64,000 nt of DNA, taken from positions 721,539 to 785,538 of the forward strand of contig JAQTWV010000001.1 of the NCBI GenBank assembly GCA_028689115.1, written 5' to 3'. Below are positions 31,418 through 43,050 of the stretch, in pieces. The position numbers and the translations under genes are program-made. The notes beneath the pieces were generated by a model. That model ran no database searches. It had not been told where the DNA came from and worked only from the letters and a program-made list of their open reading frames with translations. This DNA comes from Candidatus Altimarinota bacterium. Lineage in GTDB: Bacteria > Patescibacteriota > Gracilibacteria > BD1-5 > UBA6164. Each line of letters starts with the position of its first letter. Within the stretch, counting starts at the first letter, position 1.

Positions 31418-32551
31418 ATGACTCATTTAAGACATAAAGAAAAAAAAGTAATTGCACTTACTGGTTGATCAACTGGTGGACATATATTCCCTCTTTTATC
31501 TATTTATAATTATTTAAAAGAAGAAAAAAAATATGATTTCATTTGGGTTTGAGAAGAAGAATGATTAGAAGAAGAAATAGCTAGAAAAAATAAAATACCT
31601 TTTATAGATATTCCTGCTTGAAAAATAAGAAGATATTATGACGTTAGAAATTTTTATGAACCACTTAAAAATCTAACTTGAATAGTTTTTGGTATTTATT
31701 ATATACTAAAAAATAAGATTGATATAGTTTTTAGTAAATGATGATATGTAGCTCTCCCACTTTGTATATCAGCTTTTATACTTAGAAAAAAAATTTACAT
31801 TCACGAATCTGATACTGTTTCTTGAATTGCAAATAGGATTATATGAAAAATAGCTACAAAAGTATTTTATACATTTCCAAATGATAAAACAGAATCATAT
31901 AATGAAAAATATGTATTAACATGACAAATATTAAATCCTGAATTAATTGATAACATAGATAATTTAGAAATAGCTGACAATGAAAGATTATCAGTTATGA
32001 TTATGGCAGGTTCTCAATGATCAACTACTATATTTGAAGCAATGTTAAATGTATTAAATCATATAGATGATATAGATTTTCAAGTAATTCTTTGAGAAAA
32101 AAATATGCATTTTAGAGAAGATTTCAAAAAAAATTCAAATATAATGGTTCATGATTTTGTAACTCAAAAAAGACTTTGAAAACTACTTAAACAAGTAGAT
32201 ATAGCTATAACAAGAGCTTGAGCTACTAGTTTATGGGAATTAAATATGTTTTGAATTCATTCAATAATAATTCCTTTAGAATGAAGTGCTTGAGATCATC
32301 AAAATAAAAATGCACTATATTTCAAAGAAAAATTTTGAAGCGATGTAATATATGAAAATGAAGATTTAGAAGTAGAAATATATAAAAAATTACAAGCGTA
32401 TAAAACACTTAGAAAATCATGATTAAATTTAAATTGATTTTTTAAACCACTTCAAATTATAGAAAAAGAAATAGAAGAATATGAAAATATATATGAAGAA
32501 AAAACTTCTAGTATTGACGATGATTCTAGTATTGATAATGATGAAGTTTAA
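31418..32551 (+). CDS. murG: MurG, UDP-GlcNAc:lipid I GlcNAc transferase
   Basis: A 377-residue GT-B glycosyltransferase that converts lipid I to lipid II in peptidoglycan synthesis at the inner face of the membrane. The motifs are in order: GGSTGGHIFPLLSIY (G-loop 1), KGGYVALPLCISA (G-loop 2), HESDTVSGIANRI, MIMAGSQGSTTIFE (G-loop 3), TRAGATSLWELNMFGIHSIIIPL and DHQNKNA (UDP-GlcNAc binding). Several of these glycines are written TGA. The last 40 residues are an acidic tail (EEKTSSIDDDSSIDNDEV) beyond the usual end. The window otherwise has no mur cluster. Confidence 0.92.
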
Positions 32552-32903
32552 CTTAAAATATAAATATAAAAATGTCTAGTAGAAATTCTTACTCTTAGGC
32601 ATTTTTTTTTTGTTTTTAAAAAAATTAAGTGCTAGAATTAATCAGTTATACTTAATACTTAATAATTTATAATAAAAAAACAAATATATTAGTAAATATA
32701 AATATATTATTTTATGATTATCAATAATTATATAAATATCATATATTTATTAAATCTATATGTATCTGTAACTTTTGAAGCAGTATGAAATAACTTAAAT
32801 AATTTAAATTAAATTTTAATATCATTTTTTTGACACCAAAAAAAAATTATGATAAAATTAAAATATATTCGCAAAAACAAAATTAATAATTAACTATTAA
32901 CAA
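32552..32903. other. AT-rich intergenic region, murG to VTC gene
   Basis: 352 bp without an ORF. It holds an imperfect terminator-like hairpin at about 32568-32611 (AAAAATGTCTA ... TAGGCATTTTTTT), long A/T-rich runs with several short inverted repeats, and the promoter at 32830-32858. Nothing else is recognised. Confidence 0.7.
32830..32858 (+). promoter_or_regulatory. Consensus sigma-70 promoter of the VTC gene
   Basis: TTGACA at 32830-32835, a 17-bp spacer and TAAAAT at 32853-32858, 46 bp upstream of the start codon. Confidence 0.7.
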
Positions 32904-33791
32904 ATGCCAGTAAAATATAGCTCAAAGTTAAAAAACTTTAAATCTATTACTTTAAATCAACTAAATGCTACAGCTAGTTTTTTAAAAAGAATAGATAAAA
33001 AATTTTTATTAAATTCTAAACAATTTGCATTAATATTAGAAGACTTAAAAGAAAATTTTAATGTACTTGAAATAAATGGCAAAAAAGTATTTAATTATGA
33101 TAATGTTTATATGGATACTGCTGATTATTTATTTTATAATCAACACCAAAATAAATTAGAATCAAGAACAAAGATTAGAACTAGATATTATGTAGATTCA
33201 AATATTGCATTTTTTGAATACAAACAAAAAAATAATGGAATTACAAATAAATATAGATATGAATTCCCTGCTTCTGAACATGGATTTATGACTAGAGGTA
33301 AAAAAAGATTTTTTGATTGAGTTTGGCAAAGTGTTTATGCTTGAGAAAAAGCTCCTGATATAAGCCCTGCAATTAAAACTACATACAAAAGAATTACTAT
33401 GGTTAGCAAAGCTTGAGATGAAAGATTAACAATTGATTTTGATATAAAAGCTCTTGATCTAAGAAAGAAAAATGCTGAAACTGTTGATTTAAAAAATCTA
33501 GTTATAGTTGAAAGTAAAAGTATGAAAGAAGATTCTGATATCTGTAAAACTATGGCTAAACACAAAATAGAAAAAGCTCATAGTTGTAGTAAATATTCTC
33601 TTTGAGTTGTATATTCAGGAATTGCTGATAAATATGATACATTTAGAGAAACTATGGAAAAAATTAAAGAAATTAGAATGGAAACTATTAAAAATACTAA
33701 TAGAGTAACTTCTCTAAATTCTGTTACAAAAAATATAACAAAAGAAATAACTAAACCAGTTGGAACATTCACAAAAAAAGAAATTGCGTAG
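32904..33791 (+). CDS. VTC-domain protein (polyphosphate polymerase-like)
   Basis: A 295-residue protein of the VTC domain family, a branch of the triphosphate tunnel metalloenzymes. Visible features: RIDKKFLLNSKQFALILEDL with the leading basic residues, YDNVYMDTADYLFY (YFDT-like), ESRTKIRTRYYVDSNIAFFEYKQKNNGITNKYRYE (RxKxRxR and ExK tunnel residues), TYKRITMVS, DERLTIDFDIKA and LVIVESKS. In yeast Vtc4 this fold makes polyphosphate from ATP; whether this bacterial form polymerises phosphate is not established. It starts MPVKYSSKLKN. A consensus promoter stands upstream, and a CYTH-domain protein of the same superfamily is encoded convergently just downstream. Confidence 0.85.
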
Positions 33792-33807
33792 CAATTTCTT
33801 TTTTTTA
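33773..33807 (+). terminator. Terminator overlapping the VTC gene stop
   Basis: AAAGAAATTGC / GCAATTTCTTT stem around GTA; the TAG stop at 33789-33791 lies in the loop and stem. A T-run follows. Confidence 0.8.
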
Positions 33808-33820
33808 TTTTAGAACAATA

Positions 33821-33848
33821 AAAAACAGTCTCTATTAGACTGATTTTT
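33821..33848 (-). terminator. Terminator of the CYTH gene
   Basis: CAGTCT-CTATT-AGACTG hairpin flanked by A- and T-runs, just after the leftward CYTH gene stop. Confidence 0.7.
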
Positions 33849-34399
33849 TACAAATATGAATAATCTAATCCATAATATTCATACAATTTTCTAGAACCAA
33901 AATCTTTTTGAATATGTTTTTCAAGTCATAAGATTTTTACATATTCTTTTATTTCTTCCACTGTTTTTGCTTCAATTTCAAGAAGTGTTGGTATAGAATC
34001 ATAATCATCTATATCAAATTCTACTCCATTTAATCTATAAGAAGTTCTATGTTTCTTTTTTTCTCTTGTTTGAGACATACCATATTTTTCAAGTACTTTC
34101 TTAAAACTATCTACATCTGTTATTATATTTTCACCTTCATCTGCAATTTTTACTCAATCTTCTCATCAATCACTTTTTTTATTTCTCTTTCTTTTTATAG
34201 TATACAAATGTGTTTCTCATTTTTGTCTTACTCTAAATAATCTTTTATTTTCTTCCATCTTCATATTTTCTCACTCGACAAAATCATAATAAATATCATG
34301 AATATAACCTTCAAATGTTTTTTCTGCTCATAGAGAATCAAGTTTTTTACAAATTTCTTCTTTGTTTATTTCTAGTATTTTAATTTCTTTTTCAAGCAT
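33848..34399 (-). CDS. CYTH-domain protein (class IV adenylate cyclase-like)
   Basis: A 183-residue CYTH protein. The signature ExExK is at the very start (MLEKEIKIL), followed by IYYDF, RLFRVRQKGETHLYTIKRKR (Arg/Lys strands that line the triphosphate tunnel), KKHRTSYRLNGVEFDIDDYDSIPTLLEIEAKT and a C-terminal KDFGSRKLYEYYG. The family includes CyaB adenylate cyclase and inorganic or thiamine triphosphatases; the reaction here cannot be fixed. It is convergent with the VTC gene, which belongs to the same superfamily. Confidence 0.85.
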
Positions 34400-34444
34400 C
34401 GTTAAATATTTACTTTTAAATATATAATATTATATCACAATTTT

Positions 34445-35140
34445 CTATTTTTGAAAAATATATCATTGTCATCTTATATTTTTTATCCATCAATCAATTC
34501 AAAAATTCTTTAAAATCATTTTTAACCTATAAATATAAATCCTTATATTTCTATTATCATAAACTTCATAATCTCAGAATAATTTAAAAGTCAAAAAATC
34601 AGTTGATAAAAATTTTTCATTATATGAAAAAAAAATTGATAATAAATATTTATTTTTCTTTGTTAATTCCAAAATTAATCAATTATAATTAAATTCATTT
34701 TTACATATATCATAGTATAATCAATTATATCAAACAACATTATCATTGAAGTTAAATCTATTAAAAAATCCATTTTTAAACCATTTTAAAACTCTAATGT
34801 ATAATTCTTCTAACCTAAATGGTTTAATAATATAATCACTAGCTCATAAAGTAAAAAACAAGTCTATACATCATATATCATCAACTCAACTAATAATAAT
34901 TACTGGGATTATAGAATTTTTATTTCTTATTAGTTTTATTATGTCTGCTCAATTTTTGTTACCTACTCATAGATTTATATCTAAAAGTATAATATCATAA
35001 ATATCAATTATTGAAATTTCATCTAAAAAATTTAGATAATTATTTACAATTTTAACTAGATTTATAGATTTATTTTTTTCAAATAAATACTTTATTTTTG
35101 AAGTTAAAAAACAATCATCGTCTATTATCAAAAAATTCAT
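34445..35140 (-). CDS. OmpR-type response regulator (divergent)
   Basis: A 231-residue response regulator. The receiver domain keeps IIDDD near the N-terminus, the phospho-acceptor Asp in DIILLDINLG, the Thr/Ser site IIISGVDD and Lys in DYIIKPF. The C-terminal part fits a winged-helix domain (YNGLYYDICKNEFNYNGL ... NIRIYIYRLKMILKNFGIDGWIKNIRGQGYIF), more divergent than the regulators at 38571 and 39380. It is encoded 67 bp downstream of the histidine kinase on the same strand, which makes the two a cognate pair. Confidence 0.88.
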
Positions 35141-35185
35141 TCCATATGGATAAAAATAATAACAATTTTAGTATATTTATAATAA

Positions 35186-35232
35186 AAAAAGAACAAAAAA
35201 GAAATATTTAAATATTTCTTTTTTGTTCTTTT
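35186..35232 (-). terminator. Long palindrome at the end of the histidine kinase gene
   Basis: AAAAGAACAAAAAAGAAATATTT and its complement form a stem of more than 20 bp that includes the TAA stop at 35208-35210. It lies between the kinase and regulator genes and could partly terminate or process the transcript. Confidence 0.6.
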
Positions 35233-37304
35233 GGAATAATAATTTCAAACTTTGCTCATCATAATATTTTTGAATTTTTAGCAACTATAGTACCATTATG
35301 AAACTCAACAATTTGCTTACAAAGATATAATCATAATCAAAGTCAAATAGAATTTCAAGTACCAGTTGTATATTTTTCAAATATATCTTTCTTATCAAAA
35401 TTACTAAATCATTTTCAGTTATCTTCAATAGAAATCTTTAATTTTTCTCAAAGATCTTTAACTACTATATTTAAAACTGGTTTTTCATTGTTTGAAAATT
35501 TAGATCAATTATGTAATAAATTTGATATAACTTGAGTAAATTGAACCTTATCCAAATCTATATAATTAACTTTTTTATCAAAAGAAAAATTTATTACTAA
35601 ATTTGAATTTATCTTACTTAAAGAATCTATTTCTCTTAAAAACAGGTTTTCTATGTTAATTTTTTCTATATATAACTTTACATTTCAAATATCATATTTT
35701 TCTATATTAAAAATCACTTTTACCAAATCTGCAATCTTAAAAATTTGATTTTTAAGTAAGAAAAGTTCTTTTTTTATATAATCCATATTTTTTTCGCCAT
35801 CATTTATATCATCAAATAGGCTCTCTACTTGAAGTGATGCAGACATAATAGGAGTTTTTATTTCATGAGAAGTTATAGAAATAAATTCTTTTTGTTTATT
35901 AATCAAAGTATTATATTCAATTGTTTTTTTATCTACCTCCTTATCTAAATTAATAGTTAAATATTTAATCTTTGAATATATTTCAATATACTTTAAATGT
36001 CATGTTAAATATTCAACGAAATCTTTAACTATTTTTATTTCTTCAGTAAAATAATGCTCTTTAAATGGTTTTGTTCATAATTCATAGAATCATATAATAT
36101 TTCACTCATTATTTTTCATTGGAAATACTAAATAAATAGTATTTGGTATTTCTGATTTAACTAAATCAATATTAAATTTATTTTTATTTTCCTCTAAGAA
36201 AACTATATCATTAATAAATATTTCACTCTTTGAATTACTAAAATATTTTAATAATTCTTTTTTATTTACTATATCAATATTTATATGTGAATGCTTGATA
36301 TTATAATTATCATAAGCAAATTTTTTTAAATGATTATTTAAAATATTTAAATCAAGTAAAAAAGGTATTTGAGATTTTAACTTATTTAAAAGTTTTAAAA
36401 AATATACATATTCTTTATTTAAAGGTAATATATTTATAAAAAATTTATATAAGATAAAAAATAAAGTTATAGAAAATATAATATCTATATACGTAAAATT
36501 TGAACTTATTCCCCACAAATTATTTTGTTTATAAAAATTTATTAAACCTATATTATGTCTGTAAAATAAAAATAATAAGGTAAAAAGTATAGATATAAAA
36601 AATGAAATTATTTCATTATACTTAAAAACTAAATCAGAAAAATGATATTTATTTAATGTATGCCAAGATAAAATTATAAATGGGATAATAAATAATATAA
36701 TTTCTTTTTGAAGTAAATATATTCAAAAGTATGGTAAGATTGTGATAAAAGTGATACCAAAAATAAGAAAAAAAAGAAATCCATAAAATATATTTTTAAG
36801 TCTTATTTTATTTATATATGCTAAATTTTTAAGCTTAATAAAAAATTCTGCTATAATAAAAATAAGCAATCATATTGTAATTATATAATGAAAATAAATA
36901 AAATTTCAATACTCTTCATAAAATACTAAATCTTGATAATTATAAGACATTCAAGATATAATATTATCAGTAAAAATATAAAAATAAGATAATAAAATAA
37001 AAGTACTAAATTCTATAAATTTATACTTTGTTTTATTTATATTAATTCAAAAATAATATATAAATTTGAAAAAACAATAAATAGTTATTATTGAAATGAA
37101 AAATGCACTCTTAGAAATATATGTAACTAAAAAAATATCACTAAAAATGTAAAATATAAAATAAAGAGTGAACCAAATTGATAAAAAAATACTAAATAAA
37201 AAATAATATTCTCAACTAATATTTTTTATATTTTTTCTAACACTATAACCTAAATATGAAATTAAAAATACACATGAAAAATATAATATAATGTATAAGT
37301 TCAT
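35208..37304 (-). CDS. Membrane sensor histidine kinase
   Basis: A 698-residue sensor kinase. The first 270 residues carry about eight membrane helices, a sensor with no family I recognise. A soluble GAF-like region follows (INDIVFLEENKNKF, IYLVFPMKNNEGNIIGFYEL). The kinase core has the H-box FISITSHEIKTPIMS with the phospho-accepting His, the N-box NLLHNGSKFS, and the G-boxes IEDNGKGF and GTGNSIGLGLGLYLCKQ, all with TGA-coded glycines. It would autophosphorylate and pass phosphate to the regulator encoded just downstream. Upstream by 61 bp is an unknown zinc-ribbon protein gene. Confidence 0.9.
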
Positions 37305-37365
37305 AATGATAATTTTATATAATTATTATCATCATTTATATCAATTTTTAAACAATATCAAAATT

Positions 37366-38184
37366 TTATTTTTTGCGCCTTAATAATTCCTTTAATGGAA
37401 CATCATAATTATCATTAAAATATTTAATAATAGTCCATGGAAAAACACATATATCTGAATCATATCAATAATATGTATTATTAACATAAGTTTTATCAAT
37501 TGATAATGAAATACTTCAAATAATTTGGTAAATCTTATACAATGAATTTTTTTTGTCCAATTCTGTAATTCATGGAATATTTTTTCATATATTTATAGAA
37601 TTAAAAAATCACCTAAGTAAATCATAAATATAATTTAAATTAGAAAAATCTTCATATGTTCACATAGAAGAAAAATTAATCATCTTGTCTAAATCTGAAA
37701 TAACTAATTTTTCTTTTATTTTTTCTTCTAAAAATCAAGGTTCTATATTTCAATAATGTGATATCAATTCACTTTTATAAATTTCCATAAACTTTCCAAT
37801 AAATCAATCACAAAATCATATAATGTTTCAATCTAAACTATATGATAAAACTAAAAAAGATTCCATCTTATATCTCTCTCTAAACACAGAAATACTCTTA
37901 TCAATATCATGAATAAATTCAGTATTTGTAGAATAACACTCTTTACATTTGATTGAATCTCACAAAAAAATTCACTCAAGTTTATCAACTGATTGCCTTC
38001 TTATTTCACTAGACAAGCATCAGAAAATATCTTTTTTTGAATGAATTTTATTACAACAATTACATCTAACATATTCTCATAATCAAAAAGCCCACATGTC
38101 TTTTTGTACTTTAGCCATTTCTAATAATGTAGAAGTAGAAATATTTTGAGTATTAATTTTTTCAATAAAAATCTTATTTTTCAT
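37366..38184 (-). CDS. Zinc-ribbon protein, possibly GNAT-like
   Basis: A 272-residue soluble protein. Cys pairs at residues about 38-41 (CNCC) and 74-77 (CKEC) can form a zinc ribbon. The following region, ERYKMESFLVLSYSLDGNIIGFCDGFIGKFMEIY, looks like the central strands of a GNAT acetyltransferase (IVGFCDG), but the acetyl-CoA loop is not obvious. The rest is unassigned. It is the first gene of a leftward group with the histidine kinase and its regulator, so a signalling role is possible. Divergent from the regulators at 38571 and 39380. Confidence 0.6.
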
Positions 38185-38330
38185 AATAAATATAAGTTAT
38201 ACAATAAAGTATCTTCTTTATATTTATTTAGTGTTACAAAATAGTTACATTAATTTTTATGTAATAAAATTAAGGTTGTGTTAAGGTCATATGATTATAT
38301 TGTTAATATTAATTTATAACTTATATTTTT

Positions 38331-38450
38331 ATGTTGGCTTTACGAAGAGATAAATCCTGTATTTTTAGAGAAAAAATAAATCAAGACAAAATTCAAGAAA
38401 TAATAAAACTTGATTGGAAACGAATAAAGATAGTTACTGAATGGATATAA
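38331..38450 (+). CDS. Very small ORF, doubtful
   Basis: 39 residues (MLALRRDKSCIFREKINQDK, ending VTEWI) with no TGA. It lies in the gap before the first response regulator. It is basic, has no family, and could be the remnant of a larger gene or a chance ORF. The rest of the gap to 38570 carries only shorter frames. Confidence 0.25.
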   Translation: MLALRRDKSCIFREKINQDKIQEIIKLDWKRIKIVTEWI

Positions 38451-38570
38451 AATTTAGAAATATATAATTTTGCAAAAAATATTTTATGAATAAGATTATT
38501 TCAAGGATTTTATATGAGGAGTAGTGATACTCTTGAAATAATTAAAAATTATAAGATATAACAATAAAAA

Positions 38571-39239
38571 ATGTATATAACAATAATTGAAGATGAAAAG
38601 ATATTATCAGCAAATATCGCAAAAAAATTAAATAAATCATGATTTAATACATGTATTATAAACTCATATCAAGAATTTGTGAATGCAAATCAAGATAAAC
38701 CTGATCTATATATAATAGACATTTCTCTAATTGATGGAAGTGGATTTGATATAATAAAATATATAAGAAAAGAAAGGAAATTAAAAACTCCTATAATCAT
38801 AACATCTTGATTTGATAATACTGAGAAAAAAATATATTGATTAGATTTATGAGCAGATGATTACCTACAAAAACCATACTCTATTGAAGAACTTATAGCT
38901 AGGATTAGAGCATTATTAAGAAGAAGTTTTGGTAGCCATGTATGATCAGAAATAAATTATAATAATATATCTTATAATCTATCAGAAAAATTGATAAGAA
39001 AAAATTGAACAATAATAGAATTAACTTGAAGAGAATTACAATTTGTTGAATATATGTTGTTTAATATTTGAAAAATTATTACTAAAAGTGAAATAATAAA
39101 TTCTGTATGGTGAAGTTATGATGAATTAAGTGTATCTGATAATACAATAAATGTTACAACTTCAAAAGTAAGGAAAAAATTATGAGATAATTTTAAATTA
39201 AAGACACTTATAAATAGATGATATTTATTAGAAGAATAG
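38571..39239 (+). CDS. OmpR/PhoB-type response regulator
   Basis: A 222-residue two-domain regulator. Receiver: IIEDE, phospho-acceptor in [16 protein letters not shown] in IIITSGFDN and Lys in [27 protein letters not shown]-binding winged helix: [29 protein letters not shown], then [34 protein letters not shown] (recognition helix) and LINRGYLLEE. It is followed after 140 bp by a close paralogue. The kinase that feeds it may be the one at 35208-37304 or lie outside the window. Confidence 0.93.
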
Positions 39240-39379
39240 ATATTTTCTAATAAATATATAAAAAGGTCTAACAGTTTAATGTGAATTTAATATTGAATAA
39301 GTATAATATATGAATATTAGTATAATTTTTTTATACAATATTATATATTTTATGGTATTTTATTTATTAATAATACAAA

Positions 39380-40057
39380 ATGAAAATAACAATCATAGAA
39401 GATGACATAGATCTAGCTGAGCAAATAGCTAATAGATTACAAAAGGACTGATATATAACTGCAATATACGACTCTGACAAAGATTTTTATGTAAACTTCG
39501 CAGAAAATAGTGATTTATATATTATAGATATAAATCTATGAGTATCTGAAGAAGATTGATTTAATGTAATTAAATTCCTGAGAAATAAAAGAAATATTAA
39601 ATCACCTATAATTATAACATCTTGATATTATAACACAGAAAAAAAAGTATATTGACTTGATATTTGAGCGGATGATTATTTACAAAAACCATACTCATAT
39701 GAAGAATTAGTTGCAAGAATAAGAGCACTATTAAGAAGATGATGTGAAGAAAAAACTAATATTATAAAATATAAAGAATTAAAGTTTGATTTAAGTACAA
39801 AAAGTTTTCTTTCTTGAGTAAATACAAAGATAAAATTTACAAAAAAAGATTTAATGCTTGTAGAATTATTTATATTAAATAAAGATAGAGTTGTTTCAAG
39901 ACATAAGGTTATTACTTCTGTCTGGTGAGATTATGATGGGAGTTGAGTAAATGATAATACTATAAATGTAACTTTACATAATCTTAGAAATAAAATATGA
40001 AATGTATTTAATTTAGTTACAGTAGTTTGAGAATGATATATTTTAAAAGAAAACTAA
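39380..40057 (+). CDS. OmpR/PhoB-type response regulator, paralogue
   Basis: A 225-residue regulator closely related to the one at 38571, with the same receiver signatures ([54 protein letters not shown]) and winged helix (TKKDLMLVELFILNKDRVVSRHKVITSVWGDYDG, NDNTINVTLHNLRNKIG, VVGEGYILKEN). The tandem arrangement points to a local duplication followed by divergence of the recognition helix. It ends at a terminator. Confidence 0.93.
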
Positions 40058-40086
40058 AAAAAGATAGATAAATCTATCTTTTTTTA
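40055..40086. terminator. Terminator between convergent regulator and unknown gene
   Basis: AAAAAAAGATAGAT / ATCTATCTTTTTTT hairpin overlapping the stops of both convergent genes. Confidence 0.8.
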
Positions 40087-40494
40087 GTTTTCTTCAACCA
40101 TTTCAATATCATGAATTAGTAAACTATCTATATATGCTCTTTCATCAGAAATATATTTTTTTAATTTTTCTGATGTTATTTCACAATCACTAGCCAATCT
40201 TCTGACAAAATCACTTGTATTTTTAGTTGTAAAATCAAAATCAACTCATATATTTTCAACTCAAATTTTTTTTATTATAGTATTTAATCAAATTATATGA
40301 AATATCATAGATTTAGTAACTTCTACTAAATCAGGAATTAAATCAGATGGAATTTCATCTAAATTTGTATAATTTTCTCAAATAACAGAATTTAATCAAA
40401 CTATAAATGCATTTTCATCTAATTTTAATCTTTTTATATCTTTTCTAACACTTTCAATTCACGCAACTTTATTATCAATAACTTGATTTCACAT
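40084..40494 (-). CDS. Unknown 136-residue protein
   Basis: A short soluble protein (MGNQVIDNKVAGIESVRKDIKRL, ending ISDERAYIDSLLIHDIEMVEEN) with no recognised family, no signal and no membrane segment. It is acidic and mostly helical. The second codon is TGA, so the ORF exists only in code 25. It is transcribed leftward between pnp and the regulators, with a terminator at each end, so it is probably its own unit. Confidence 0.55.
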
Positions 40495-40551
40495 AATTAA
40501 TTATTAGAAATTAACAATAATAATTGTACTTTAATTTTAAAAAAGTCAATT

Positions 40552-40582
40552 AAAAAAGTTAGCTTAAAAGCTAACTTTTTTA
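40552..40582 (-). terminator. Terminator at the end of pnp
   Basis: AAAAAAGTTAGCTT / AAGCTAACTTTTTT stem with a short loop, overlapping the TAA stop of pnp at 40580-40582. Confidence 0.85.
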
Positions 40583-42865
40583 ATTGTTTTCTTTATGATC
40601 TTTAAGTTTAATTTCAACCTTAACATGTGGTTTTTCTGCAGTTTCAACAGGAGTAGTTACTTTTATAGCTTCCATTTCTTTTAATTCAGCTTCACTTAAT
40701 TCTCTTTTTAAACCTATTCTTCATTTTTCAATATCAACTTGAACTATTTCAAATTTAACTTCATCTCAAACTTTAACAACATCTTCTACATTGTTTATTC
40801 TCTTGTAACTCAATTTTGAAATATGTATCATTCAAGATTTACCTTTAAAATCAACTATTGCTCAAGTTCATTCAATAATCTTTGAAACTACTCAAACTCA
40901 TTTGTATCCAACTTCTGGATTCCATAATTTTGCTTTTATTTCAGCAATTGCTTTTTCTCATCAAATTTGATCAACAGCAGTAATTGTTGTCATACCATCA
41001 TCTGCAATAGATATTTTTACATTGTATTCTTTTTCCATTCTTTGAACATTTTCTCAACCTTTTCAAATAATTGGACTTATTTTATCTACTGGAACTTGCA
41101 TAATCATGATAAGTGGTGCATATGGAGATAACTTTTCAGCAACCTTCGGTTGCACTTCTAGCATTTTACCAATTATATATTCAATAGCTCATTCTGATTG
41201 TTTAAACGCATCTCTAAATACATCCATTTTTAATCATTTTATTTTCACATCAAGTTGCATAGCAGTTATACCGTTTTTAGTTCTAGCAACCTTGAAGTCC
41301 ATATCTCACAAGAAATCTTCTTGTGCTTGTATATCACTAAGGATCTTATATTTATGAGTTTCTTCATCATAAATCATTCACATAGCTACTCATGCAACTG
41401 GTTCTTTTATAGGAACTCATGCATTCATAAGACTCATTGTAGAACCACAAACTGAAGCCATAGAAGAAGAACCATTACAAGTAGTAATTTCAGAAACTAC
41501 TCTCATAGTATAAGGAAAATCTTCTACACTTGGTAAAACTGGAATCAATGCTCTTTCAGCTAATGCTCAATGCCCTATTTCTCTTCTACCAACTCATCTC
41601 ATCATTCTTACTTCTCAAACTGAATATGGAGGAAAATTATAGTGATGAATATATCTTTTTTCACTTTCTGGCATCATACCATCAAGAGTTTGTACATCAT
41701 CAGGTCCTCATAGAGTTGTTATAGACAATGCTTGAGTCATACCTCTTTGGAAAAGCGCACTTCAATGAGTTCTTGGTAATAGTGAAGTTTCTCAAATAAC
41801 TGGTCTAACTTCATCTAGTTTTCTACCATCAAGTCTTTTAGAGTTATCTAAGATATTTGCTCTCATAACTTCTTTTACTCTTTTATAAACAAGAGCTCAA
41901 ATAGAAGTTTCATCTATTGCTTTTTCATTTTCACTAGATTTTTCTCAAATTGTATATCATTTTGAAACTAAGTATTCTCTTACTTCTAAATCTAGATTAT
42001 CAAGTTCTCATTGAAATTCTTTTTTTCATTTTTCATAAAGAACTTCCATTTTTTCACTTGTTAAAAATGATTTAACTTCATCATAAATAGTTTCATCAGG
42101 TTTATTATAAACAGCTTTTGCCTCAACTATTTCAAATGTTTTTTTATATTCTTCTATAAAATCAATTTGAGAATTACATATTTTTTTGATTATTTCATGA
42201 GATTTTTCAAGAGCCAAAATCATTTCTTCATTACTAACTTCATAAGCTCAAGCTTCAACCATAGTTATAGCATCAAGAGTTCAAGCAGTTAATAGGTTTA
42301 ACTTAGCCTCACTTTCTTGACTAGAAGTTGGATTAAAAACTATACTATTGTCTTTCATAAGTGAAACCTTACAACCAGAAACTGGTCATTCAAAAGGAGT
42401 TCAAGCAATAGTTAATCATAAACTTGCTCAAACTATTCACCAAATACCTAATTCTCTTTCTCCTGAAGATGATAAAACAGAAGCTATGATTTGAGTATCA
42501 TTTACAATCCCTTTTGGAAACATAGGTCTAATTGGTCTATCAATAATCCTAGCAGTTAGTGTTGCTTCATCTGTAGGCCTTCCTTCTCTTCTTTGAAATC
42601 TATTTCATCCTATCTTACCTGTAGCATAAAATTTTTCTTGCCATTCTACAATTAATGGAAAAAAATCTGAATTTAAATTTAATCAATCTTGTTTAAATCA
42701 TGTAGAAACAAATAAAACATTATCATTATCATCACTTATTGTAACAGCACCATTTATAAGTAAACCTAATTTACCAGTCTCAAAAGTAATTTTAGTACCT
42801 TCTATATCATAAGTTTTTCTTAAAGGTTTAACTAAAACAGCTGTTTTATCAGATAATCAAATCAT
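40580..42865 (-). CDS. pnp: Polynucleotide phosphorylase
   Basis: A 761-residue 3'-5' exoribonuclease that degrades RNA phosphorolytically. Two RNase PH domains ([27 protein letters not shown]-like [25 protein letters not shown]; second core [85 protein letters not shown]) flank the all-alpha linker. The KH domain ([21 protein letters not shown]) and S1 domain (GYKGVGVVSKIIEGTGAIVDF) follow, then an acidic C-terminal tail. Many catalytic glycines are GGN, some TGA. It starts MIGLSDKTAV. Confidence 0.95.
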
Positions 42866-43018
42866 AAAAAATTTGTTAAATATATAAATAATATTTAAAA
42901 TAAGGTAAATAATGAAATATCTCAGTAAACTAATTTAGTCTAATTTACTCAAACATTTCATCATTTAAAATACCTTTTTTAAAATATTAAAAATATTATA
43001 AACTAAATAAAATAAAAC

Positions 43019-43050
43019 ACAAAAAAAAGAGTTTTAAAACTCTTTTTTTT
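43019..43050. terminator. A/T hairpin upstream of pnp
   Basis: AAAAAAAGAGTTTT / AAAACTCTTTTTTT palindrome. It lies directly past the stop of the relic at 43049 on the minus strand and would end its transcript. Confidence 0.65.
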
